DNA of 6,204 nt from Desulfobacteraceae bacterium (GTDB lineage Bacteria > Desulfobacterota > Desulfobacteria > Desulfobacterales > Desulfobacteraceae). The stretch's first letter is position 1; each line of letters starts with the position of its first letter. A model generated the notes under the pieces. The model saw nothing but the letters and a program-made list of their open reading frames with translations, did not search any database and was not told where the DNA came from. A program made the translations under genes and the position numbers. The DNA lies in assembly GCA_024225895.1 (NCBI GenBank), contig JAAEMC010000855.1, positions 1-6,204 on the forward strand, read 5' to 3'. Below are positions 1-4,942 of the stretch, in pieces.

Positions 1-48
1 GGAATCCAGCATTTTTGAAAGTATGATATCGATTTGTTGTTTTTCCAT
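1..48 (-). CDS. N-terminal fragment of a gene leaving the window, possibly a second PilT-like ATPase
   Basis: Sixteen codons are visible, reading MEKQQIDIILSKMLDS, and the frame is open to base 1. The start is the ATG at 48-46. It is preceded five bases upstream by a good ribosome site (AGGGG, minus strand, 58-54). An overlapping ATG at 53-51 is in another frame and too close to that site. The gene has the same direction as pilT and follows it after 177 bases. From memory, N-termini of this type (short acidic/basic start, then ILxKMLDS) occur in PilT-family ATPases of sulfate-reducing Desulfobacterales, and a second PilT-like gene beside pilT would fit. No Walker or other diagnostic motif is inside the window, so the existence of a gene start is fairly secure but the product is only an inference. 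Confidence 0.5.
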   Translation of the reverse strand, partial: MEKQQIDIILSKMLDS

Positions 49-72
49 GCCATCCCCTTTTATTAAAAAATA

Positions 73-78
73 ATTATA
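73..78 (-). promoter_or_regulatory. Possible -10 box for the gene starting at base 48
   Basis: A consensus TATAAT lies on the minus strand 24 bases before the ATG at 48, which would give a leader of about 18-20 bases with the AGGGG ribosome site in it. No convincing -35 hexamer is found at 16-18 bases spacing (best two of six matches). In DNA this AT-rich the box could be chance. The 177-base gap from pilT makes a separate promoter reasonable. Confidence 0.35.
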
Positions 79-225
79 CTAAATGTCCTAAATATATTCC
101 GTAAAAACACAATTGAGATATCTCTTGCCGTTTGACTTAACCCTTCGAATTTATGAACCGGGTTTTTGGTGATTGTCATACGCCATTTGGTTATTCAGAA
201 TAATTATTTTGGTAATCGCTATAAA

Positions 226-1308
226 TCAAGCTTCTGTAAAATCAGCGGGTGCATGTCTCAGAAACGGCCTGAATAATGACTTGTTATTGGCCTTCTGATA
301 GGCCTCATCCGGGCTGATCCACTTTTTTTGGTAGAGCTGCATGATGGCATCATCCAACAGCTGCATACCAAATTGCTTTCCGGTCTGAATCATTGATGGA
401 ATCTGATGGGTTTTAGATTCCCGGATCAGATTGCGAACAGCAGGTGTTGCGATCAAAATTTCCATAGCAGCGCATCTTCCTTTCTTATCAATACGCTTGA
501 ATAAAACCTGTGCCACGACTGCTCTCAATCCATCAGAAAGAGTGGAACGAATCTGGGCCTGTTCCGAATGGGGGAAAACTTCGATGACACGATCAACAGT
601 TTTGGCTGCACTGGATGTATGAAGGGTGCCAAAAACCAAATGCCCTGTGGAAGCCGCTTCTATTGCAAGCGAAATGGTCTCAAGATCCCGGAGCTCTCCA
701 ACAAGGATGATATCGGGATCCTCACGCAAAGCCCCTCTTAAGGCGGCTGAAAATGTTTGTGTATGGAGTCCGACTTCCCTATGGTTGACGATACATTTCT
801 GGCTTTTGTGAACAAACTCGATGGGGTCTTCCACTGTAATAATATGATCTTTACGATTCCGGTTGGCTTGATCCACAACCGCTGCCAGGGTGGTTGATTT
901 ACCGGACCCTGTCGGCCCTGTTATCAGTACAAGCCCCCTTGGCAAATCTGCTAGCTTAGAGATAACCGGCGGTAACCCAAGCTGCTCCGCTGTAAGAATG
1001 TCTGAAGGGATTTCACGAAATACGGCTGCGATTCCATTCTTCTGCATGAAATAATTTGCCCGATATCTGGCAAGCCCGGGAATTTCATATCCGAAATCCA
1101 CATCCCCGGTTTCTTCAAAGACTTTTATCTTTTCCTGGGATGTAATTTCATACAGGATACCTCTGAGCTTATCACTGGTCAGAGTTTCATATTTTATCCG
1201 TTCAATATCGCCGTGAAGCCTCAATGCTGGCTGCTGCCCGGAAACAAGATGAAGGTCGGAAGCGCCCTGTTCATGCATTAACTTAAAAAAAGCATCGATC
1301 TCAGCCAT
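226..1308 (-). CDS. pilT: Type IV pilus retraction ATPase PilT
   Basis: This is a hexameric cytoplasmic ATPase that depolymerises type IV pili from the inner face of the pilus base and so drives twitching motility. At 360 residues it has normal PilT length. An N-terminal PAS-like domain (about 1-110, with the family's ASDLHL signature at 16-21) precedes the RecA-like ATPase core. Visible motifs are Walker A GPTGSGKST (131-139), the Asp box TVEDPIEF (158-165), Walker B PDIILVGELRD (198-208) and the His box GHLVFGTLH (222-230). The C-terminal motif AVRNLIRE (290-297) closely matches the AIRNLIRE motif characteristic of PilT and needed for retraction, which separates it from PilB and GspE. The PilB tetracysteine zinc motif is absent. 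The start ATG is preceded by AAAGGTG and seven A/T-rich bases. It lies 65 bases downstream of the DivIVA-domain gene, and a possible own promoter is in that gap. No clear terminator follows the TGA stop. PilU is a possible alternative name, but the AVRNLIRE motif favours PilT. Confidence 0.95.
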   Translation of the reverse strand: MAEIDAFFKLMHEQGASDLHLVSGQQPALRLHGDIERIKYETLTSDKLRGILYEITSQEKIKVFEETGDVDFGYEIPGLARYRANYFMQKNGIAAVFREIPSDILTAEQLGLPPVISKLADLPRGLVLITGPTGSGKSTTLAAVVDQANRNRKDHIITVEDPIEFVHKSQKCIVNHREVGLHTQTFSAALRGALREDPDIILVGELRDLETISLAIEAASTGHLVFGTLHTSSAAKTVDRVIEVFPHSEQAQIRSTLSDGLRAVVAQVLFKRIDKKGRCAAMEILIATPAVRNLIRESKTHQIPSMIQTGKQFGMQLLDDAIMQLYQKKWISPDEAYQKANNKSLFRPFLRHAPADFTEA

Positions 1309-1342
1309 TTTTCTACACCTTTTTTTAATTAAGAATTAAAAA

Positions 1343-1371
1343 ATTATAGTCGGGTTTTTATTGAATTTTAA
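1343..1371 (-). promoter_or_regulatory. Candidate promoter for pilT between the DivIVA-domain gene and pilT
   Basis: On the minus strand a -35-like TTAAAA (1371-1366) is followed after 17 bases by a perfect TATAAT (1348-1343). Transcription would begin near 1336, giving a leader of about 28 bases that contains the pilT ribosome site. The -35 lies just beyond the TAA stop of the DivIVA-domain gene. The -10 and the spacing are good, the -35 matches four of six, and AT-richness makes chance matches common. Confidence 0.4.
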
Positions 1372-1373
1372 AA

Positions 1374-1874
1374 TTAGGCCTGTTTGATAAACTTTAAGGT
1401 TGCATCGGTTTCATCAGCAGCCTTGTTCTCTTCTTTTGTCATTTCCAATAATTTAGAATGGGATTCAAGCACAGCGCCAATCTGCATTTCAAGCTGTATT
1501 CGCTGCCGTTTCAATTCAACAATATCGCTGTGGAGTTGTGAAAGTCTTTTATGGGCTCTATTTAAAATCTTTTCTGCCTCTACTTCTGCATTAGCAATGA
1601 TCACCTGTGAAGATTTATTAGCATTATCCTTCATCTGATCCAAAACCTTTTGGGATTGAATCATTGCATTTTTCATTGAATCTTCACGCTTCCGATAACC
1701 TTGATTTTCCAGATCAAGTTTATGATTATCTTTTGTCAGGTTTTGTATGGTCTGATTTAAATTTTCAAGTTCTTTGGAGATCTCTTCAAGAAAATAGTCA
1801 ACTTCTTGAACATCAAATCCCCTGAATCTTGTGGAGAACTCTTTTTGCTTGACCACCAACGGTGTAATACCCAT
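1374..1874 (-). CDS. DivIVA-domain coiled-coil protein
   Basis: The product is 166 residues and resembles DivIVA/GpsB-type scaffold proteins, which gather at curved membrane (poles and division sites) and recruit partners. The first 35 residues match the DivIVA membrane-binding domain: the segment FRGFDVQEVDYFLEEI (17-32) carries Phe17 and Arg18 at the same numbers as the membrane-inserting Phe17/Arg18 of Bacillus subtilis DivIVA. Residues about 30-150 form a long heptad-rich coiled coil high in Gln, Lys, Glu and Leu, and the last 15 or so look disordered. No membrane segment or signal peptide is seen. The start ATG has a strong ribosome site (GAGGTG, minus strand, 1885-1880) five bases upstream. 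It sits 32 bases after yggT, almost certainly in one transcript, and is followed by pilT. The family call is firm. The cellular role in a Gram-negative host is inference, with polar organisation plausible given the pilus neighbours. Confidence 0.9.
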   Translation of the reverse strand: MGITPLVVKQKEFSTRFRGFDVQEVDYFLEEISKELENLNQTIQNLTKDNHKLDLENQGYRKREDSMKNAMIQSQKVLDQMKDNANKSSQVIIANAEVEAEKILNRAHKRLSQLHSDIVELKRQRIQLEMQIGAVLESHSKLLEMTKEENKAADETDATLKFIKQA

Positions 1875-1906
1875 AAAGACACCTCACATATTAAGATTAA
1901 AGAAAA

Positions 1907-2197
1907 TTATAACGCAATTCGGCGAAGGCTTTCAACAACAAATCTCTGTAAAAACATAATTCCTAAAATCACAACAATAGGTGATATATCCAGGCCCCCG
2001 AAATTAATGGGAAGCCGTTTTCTGATTTGATAAAAAACCGGCTCTGTTGCACCACGGAGAAACCTTACAATAGGGTTGTAAGGATCTGGATTAACCCAGG
2101 ACAATAATGCACTGATGATCACTATCCACATATATGCCCACAAAATCCAATCAAGTACATCAGCGATTGCCAAAAAAAAATTATCGACAAATATCAT
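1907..2197 (-). CDS. yggT: YggT/YlmG family integral membrane protein
   Basis: This small (96 residue) protein has hydrophobic segments at about 7-33 and 71-90 separated by a polar loop, the usual two-helix YggT layout. The family signature is clear in the loop: SWVNPDPYNPIVRFL (33-47), then TEPV (51-54), a basic stretch with IRKRLP (58-63), and GGLDISPIV (67-75). YggT/YlmG proteins sit in the inner membrane. They have been linked to cell division and chromosome or nucleoid organisation in several bacteria and to plastid homologues, but no biochemical activity is settled. The ATG start is followed directly by the first hydrophobic segment. The ribosome site upstream (AGGTTGA) is only moderate. 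As the first gene of the leftward cluster it lies 32 bases before the DivIVA-domain gene, echoing the Gram-positive ylmG-divIVA neighbourhood. Confidence 0.93.
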   Translation of the reverse strand: MIFVDNFFLAIADVLDWILWAYMWIVIISALLSWVNPDPYNPIVRFLRGATEPVFYQIRKRLPINFGGLDISPIVVILGIMFLQRFVVESLRRIAL

Positions 2198-2244
2198 TTA
2201 TTCAACCTGTTATTCTTAATAATCAAAGAGTAATTACAATTTTT

Positions 2245-2273
2245 GATAAACTACGAATTCGCCTAAAAGTCAA
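2245..2273 (-). promoter_or_regulatory. Candidate promoter for the yggT cluster
   Basis: On the minus strand TTGACT (2273-2268) matches the -35 consensus in five of six bases. A -10 is less clear: TTTATC lies at 17 bases spacing (2250-2245) and TATCAA at 19 bases. Transcription would start around 2237, about 40 bases before the yggT ATG. It is the best leftward candidate in the control region but not a strong one. Confidence 0.35.
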
Positions 2274-2293
2274 GTTTTTTTGCCTATTTAGGC
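2261..2293. repeat. Inverted repeat GCCTAAA...TTTAGGC around the leftward -35
   Basis: GCCTAAA (2261-2267) and TTTAGGC (2287-2293) are perfect 7-base arms separated by 19 bases. The right arm is also half of a compact palindrome GCCTATTTAGGC (2282-2293). The arms bracket the leftward TTGACT element, so a regulator bound here could control yggT. As RNA it would be a weak hairpin. Regulatory function is inference. Confidence 0.3.
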
Positions 2294-2318
2294 CTGGTTT
2301 TACTCTATTTTGACCCTA

Positions 2319-2347
2319 TTGACATACTCTCTGTTATAAGATATCAA
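2319..2347 (+). promoter_or_regulatory. Sigma70-type promoter for the AOR-sulfur carrier unit
   Basis: A perfect -35 TTGACA (2319-2324) is followed after exactly 17 bases by TATCAA (2342-2347), four of six matches to TATAAT. The predicted start is near 2354, giving a leader of about 150 bases before the ATG at 2505. A second overlapping pair, TTGACC (2310-2315) with TATAAG (2335-2340), has a long 19-base spacer and is less likely. The palindrome at 2346-2360 covers the end of the -10 and the start site. Confidence 0.55.
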
Positions 2348-2360
2348 TGGTTAAACCATT
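2346..2360. promoter_or_regulatory. Palindromic candidate operator 1
   Basis: AATGGTTAAACCATT is a perfect inverted repeat with 7-base arms and a single central base. It overlaps the 3' end of the predicted -10 box and the transcription start, the usual place for a repressor. The 11-mer TTAAACCATTA (2351-2361) recurs at 2453-2463. The binding protein is unknown. Tungstate- or molybdate-responsive regulators would be natural candidates given the AOR downstream, but this is inference. Confidence 0.45.
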
Positions 2361-2363
2361 ACA

Positions 2364-2400
2364 AGCCAAGCTACTGCATCAGGCTATTCTATACTTGGCT
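2364..2400 (+). repeat. Inverted repeat AGCCAAG/CTTGGCT in the AOR leader
   Basis: Perfect 7-base arms at 2364-2370 and 2394-2400 enclose 23 bases. In RNA they could close a hairpin in the untranslated leader, and in DNA they could be a spaced binding site. It lies just downstream of operator 1. No T-tract follows, so it does not look like a terminator. Confidence 0.25.
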
Positions 2401-2449
2401 GTAAAAATATGGTATATTTAAAAGCTTATGATGTGTTTATCCAAAATGA

Positions 2450-2459
2450 GGTTTAAACC
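2450..2459. promoter_or_regulatory. Palindromic candidate operator 2
   Basis: GGTTTAAACC is a perfect 10-base palindrome, with AATGA before it and ATTA after it, so it resembles operator 1 with small changes. It shares the direct 11-mer TTAAACCATTA (2453-2463) with that site 102 bases upstream. It is 45 bases before the AOR start codon. Two similar sites about ten helical turns apart could allow looping by one dimeric regulator. The repeat is seen in the sequence; the role is inferred. Confidence 0.4.
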
Positions 2460-2490
2460 ATTATTTTTAAAGATGATTAATGGACATATT

Positions 2491-2496
2491 AAGGAG
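2491..2496 (+). promoter_or_regulatory. Ribosome binding site fixing the AOR start
   Basis: AAGGAG ends eight bases before the ATG at 2505, a near-ideal Shine-Dalgarno site and spacing. It supports this start even though the protein has about 20 more N-terminal residues than typical AOR enzymes before its first family-like strand. Confidence 0.8.
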
Positions 2497-2504
2497 CAAA
2501 AAAA

Positions 2505-4643
2505 ATGGGTCAAGTGAGTCTTTCGGAGGTTAAATCCACCTCCTATGAGCGATCTGAAGTTAAAAAAGGATACACGGATAAATCATTGCACATTAATGTT
2601 GGATCAAATGATATCCGCATCCATTCAATTGAAGAAAAGATAAAAGAAAAATTCATCGGTGGAAAAGGATACGATCTCTGGTTGTTGTGGAATTCAGTTA
2701 AGGGCACCACCAAGTGGAATGATCCTGAAAATGCCATATGTATTTCCTCCGGCCCCCTTGGCGGTACGCCAGGATACCCCGGTGGCGGAAAAAGTATTGT
2801 CACAACTATATCCCCTTTAACTTGTGCCCCTATTGATTCAAATGTGGGAGGGTATTTTGGCCCTTATAAAAAATTCTCCGGGTTTGATGTCATCGAAATT
2901 AATGGCAAAGCTAAAGAAGATATTGTCATCTTGATTGATGGTATTGAACAGGAAATTAAAATTTTTGAAGCAAAAGATCTTCCCAAAGATTCATATGAGC
3001 TCTCAAATGAGCTGACCACATATTTTGATGAAAAAAAACCGGTGAATGTATCGGTTGTAACATCAGGTCCAGGGGCTGAACACACTAATTTTGGCTGTCT
3101 GAATTTCACATGGTTTGATGCAGGACGAAAAATTGTCCGATACAAACAAGCCGGCCGGGGTGGAGTGGGCACTGTCTTTGCCGATAAGAAAATTAAAGCA
3201 GTCGTGGCAAGGTATGGTGCCGTTTCTATGAAATCCAACAATCCGGCTGATCTTGACGGCCTGAAAGTGGTCACCAAATCCCACGCCAAAGAAATCAATG
3301 AACTGGATCCCAAACAGAATCGGATGGCTCTTGTCGGGACAACACATCTGGTACCCATTATGAACGATCACGACTGTTTGCCGGTGAACAATTTTAAGTT
3401 CGGCTCCCACCCGGGTGGAAAACTCATTGGCGAAGAAGTTTATGAGCATATATTTGATAAGGGTTTTGATGGCTGCTGGAGAGGTTGTACTGTCGCATGT
3501 GCCCATGGTGTCAAGGATTTCACCCCTATGACAGGCCCTTATAAAGGTAAAAAAGTTTTTGTTGATGGCCCTGAGTATGAAACCGTGGCCGGCTGCGGTT
3601 CTAATCTGGGTATTTTTGATGCATACACTATTTTAGAGCTAAATTTTTATTGTGATGCTTATGGGGTTGATACGATATCAGTGGGAACCTCCATTGCTTT
3701 TATCATGGAATGCTTTGAAAATAAAATCATTACTATTGAGCATACCGGTGGACTGGACTTAAGTTTTGGAAATCGCAAAAACGCACTTGAATTGGTTCAT
3801 CAAATGGCTGAAGGTAACGGATTTGGTGTAATTGTCGGCAAAGGCATCCGCCAGATGAAAGATTTTTTTGCCAAGGAATATGGTGCAGACAGAGCCTTTT
3901 TACAGGATATCGGAATGGAGTCCAAGGGTCTGGAATTCTCCGAATATATGACCAAAGAATCATTGGCACAGCAGGGTGGTTACGGGCTTTCATTGAAAGG
4001 TGCCCAACATGACGAAGCCTGGCTGATTTTTCTGGATATGGTGCACAACTTCATGCCGACCTTTGAAAACAAGGCAGAGGCCCTGCATTGGTTTCCAATG
4101 TTCAGAACGTGGTTCTCTCTTTGCGGCCTGTGCAAACTTCCCTGGAACGATATTGTGCCTGAAGACAATAAAAACACATCGGAACCGGCCAAGGTTGAAA
4201 AGCATATAAATTGGTATGCACAGTTTTTCTCAACTGTCACCGGAAGGAAAGTCTCCCCTGAAGATCTCATTCCCATGAGTGAAGCTGTTTATAACTTCCA
4301 AAGGATATTTAACCTTAAAATGGGATTGGGAACAAGAGAGCACGACACCCTGCCCTACCGTTCAATGGGCCCGGTTACTATTGAAGAATATGAATCCAGA
4401 GCCTCAAGGTATGACACCCAATTAAAAGAGAAATACACCATTGATATTTCCAACATGGAAACCAAGGATAAAGTTGCCTTGTTAAGACAAAAAAGAGAAG
4501 AGCAGTACGAACTGTTAAAAGATGCAGTTTACAAACGCCGGGGCTGGACCCAGAAAGGAATTCCGACAGTTGAAACCGTAAAACGGCTGGGGATAGATTT
4601 CCCGGAAGTCCTTGAAGTTTTAAAACAAAACAATGTTGTATAA
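2505..4643 (+). CDS. Aldehyde:ferredoxin oxidoreductase (AOR) family tungsten/molybdenum enzyme, divergent member
   Basis: AOR-family enzymes carry a bis-pterin tungsten (rarely molybdenum) centre and one [4Fe-4S] cluster in the cytoplasm and typically oxidise aldehydes to acids with ferredoxin. At 712 residues this exceeds the usual 600-620. The N-terminal pterin domain shows FIGGKGYD (50-57), SSGPLGGTPGYPGGGKS (81-97), SNVGGYFGPYKKFSG (112-126) and AGRGGVGTVFADKKIKAV (216-233). Cluster cysteines are Cys324, Cys328 and Cys332 (GCWRGCTVAC), with the distant ligand in GLCKLPW (Cys543); the family norm is CxxCxxxC. GPEYET (355-360) offers Glu357/Glu359 as counterparts of the catalytic-region glutamate, DAYGVD (384-389) the first pterin motif, and KGAQHDEAW (498-506) a His502 that probably corresponds to Pyrococcus AOR His448. 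The usual DxxGLC is SLCGLC here (538-543). Extra length lies at the N-terminus, after the cysteines and near 550-670; RGW and GIPT near the end are family-like. No signal peptide. The stop overlaps the sulfur-carrier gene by one base. The substrate cannot be told; BamB-like or WOR-like relatives are possible. Confidence 0.93.
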   Translation: MGQVSLSEVKSTSYERSEVKKGYTDKSLHINVGSNDIRIHSIEEKIKEKFIGGKGYDLWLLWNSVKGTTKWNDPENAICISSGPLGGTPGYPGGGKSIVTTISPLTCAPIDSNVGGYFGPYKKFSGFDVIEINGKAKEDIVILIDGIEQEIKIFEAKDLPKDSYELSNELTTYFDEKKPVNVSVVTSGPGAEHTNFGCLNFTWFDAGRKIVRYKQAGRGGVGTVFADKKIKAVVARYGAVSMKSNNPADLDGLKVVTKSHAKEINELDPKQNRMALVGTTHLVPIMNDHDCLPVNNFKFGSHPGGKLIGEEVYEHIFDKGFDGCWRGCTVACAHGVKDFTPMTGPYKGKKVFVDGPEYETVAGCGSNLGIFDAYTILELNFYCDAYGVDTISVGTSIAFIMECFENKIITIEHTGGLDLSFGNRKNALELVHQMAEGNGFGVIVGKGIRQMKDFFAKEYGADRAFLQDIGMESKGLEFSEYMTKESLAQQGGYGLSLKGAQHDEAWLIFLDMVHNFMPTFENKAEALHWFPMFRTWFSLCGLCKLPWNDIVPEDNKNTSEPAKVEKHINWYAQFFSTVTGRKVSPEDLIPMSEAVYNFQRIFNLKMGLGTREHDTLPYRSMGPVTIEEYESRASRYDTQLKEKYTIDISNMETKDKVALLRQKREEQYELLKDAVYKRRGWTQKGIPTVETVKRLGIDFPEVLEVLKQNNVV

Positions 4644-4840
4644 TGATTAAGGTTGATGAAAAAAATATAGCATGGTCCAGCGATATGACTATTGCCACTC
4701 TTTTAGAACAGATGGAAGATGTTGAATTCTGTTCTGTTATCCGGCTGAACGGAAAACTGGTATCAAGCCCCAAGTTTAAGGAGGTGAAAATTCCTGATAA
4801 TTCAAATATTCAACTCCTTCCACTGGTTGCCGGCGGATAA
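4643..4840 (+). CDS. ThiS/MoaD-type sulfur-carrier protein coupled to the AOR
   Basis: This 65-residue beta-grasp protein ends in VAGG, the C-terminal Gly-Gly that is adenylated and converted to a thiocarboxylate in ThiS and MoaD. Features are a helix with TIATLLEQM (16-24), a central strand with VIRLNGKLV (32-40) and IQLLPLVAGG (56-65). Length and ending (ThiS of E. coli is 66 residues and ends in VIAGG) fit ThiS somewhat better than MoaD (81 residues). Context argues for a pterin role: MoaD donates the dithiolene sulfur of molybdopterin, which AOR enzymes need. The ATG shares one base with the AOR stop (TAATG) and no ribosome site is visible, so translation probably depends on coupling. No MoaE, MoeB, ThiF or ThiG gene is in the window, so its activating partner must be elsewhere. 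Family is clear; which pathway it serves is inference. Confidence 0.87.
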   Translation: MIKVDEKNIAWSSDMTIATLLEQMEDVEFCSVIRLNGKLVSSPKFKEVKIPDNSNIQLLPLVAGG

Positions 4841-4865
4841 ACTATAAATTTCATCAACTTTTACC

Positions 4866-4894
4866 TTCACAAAAAGCTGTCTGTCTGTTAGATT
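4866..4894 (+). promoter_or_regulatory. Candidate promoter for the DEAD-box helicase gene
   Basis: TTCACA (4866-4871), five of six to the -35 consensus, is followed after exactly 17 bases by TAGATT (4889-4894), four of six to the -10. Transcription would start near 4901, about 42 bases before the helicase ATG. The element sits within the terminator of the upstream unit, the -10 falling in the hairpin loop. Only about 100 bases separate the two genes, so a compact arrangement is plausible. Confidence 0.35.
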
Positions 4895-4924
4895 CTGTTT
4901 TTCAGACAGGCAGTTAATTTTTTA
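4875..4924 (+). terminator. Rho-independent terminator after the AOR-sulfur carrier unit
   Basis: CTGTCTGTCTG (4877-4887) pairs with CAGACAGGCAG (4903-4913), giving an 11-pair stem with one G-U pair and a 15-base loop. One more A-T pair and one G-U pair can extend the base. The stem is followed by TTAATTTTTT. It lies 34 bases after the sulfur-carrier stop codon and makes the AOR and carrier genes a closed transcription unit. Confidence 0.85.
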
Positions 4925-4942
4925 CAAGTTTGGATTTGATTG

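Larger units (their letters stand above)
2198..2504. other. Divergent intergenic control region (307 bases, no gene)
   Basis: This stretch separates the leftward yggT cluster from the rightward AOR unit and contains no credible reading frame. It is AT-rich and dense in short symmetric elements. Left to right it holds a candidate leftward promoter (about 2245-2273), an inverted repeat GCCTAAA/TTTAGGC (2261-2293), a rightward TTGACA promoter (2319-2347), a palindrome at 2346-2360, an inverted repeat AGCCAAG/CTTGGCT (2364-2400), a second related palindrome (2450-2459) and the AOR ribosome site (2491-2496). These sites are listed separately. No known riboswitch fold or tRNA was recognised here. 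Confidence 0.8.

Noticed and set aside
51..53. Alternative ATG for the left-edge gene
   Set aside because: It touches the ribosome site with no spacing and is in a different frame from the ATG at 48-46, which has good spacing.
115..124. Palindrome GAGATATCTC downstream of pilT
   Set aside because: It is a single 10-base palindrome in AT-rich DNA with no partner copy and no T-tract, so neither terminator nor operator is supported.
191..208. Symmetric TTATTCAGAATAA just after pilT as a terminator
   Set aside because: The stem is almost all A-T with a one-base loop and no T-run after it on the minus strand, so it would not terminate transcription.
2354..2504. Molybdenum/tungsten cofactor riboswitch upstream of the AOR
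   Set aside because: The leader is very AT-rich and lacks the GC-rich conserved stems of that RNA motif. Only one 7-base stem is evident, so no riboswitch was called.
2864..3506. Overlapping minus-strand open frames of 164 and 147 codons inside the AOR gene
   Set aside because: Both lie wholly antisense to conserved AOR sequence and show low-complexity, non-family translations, so they are shadows.
4378..4773. Minus-strand open frame of 131 codons across the AOR/carrier junction
   Set aside because: It is antisense to two genes with clear family motifs, has no recognisable domain or ribosome site, and its existence follows from their codon use.
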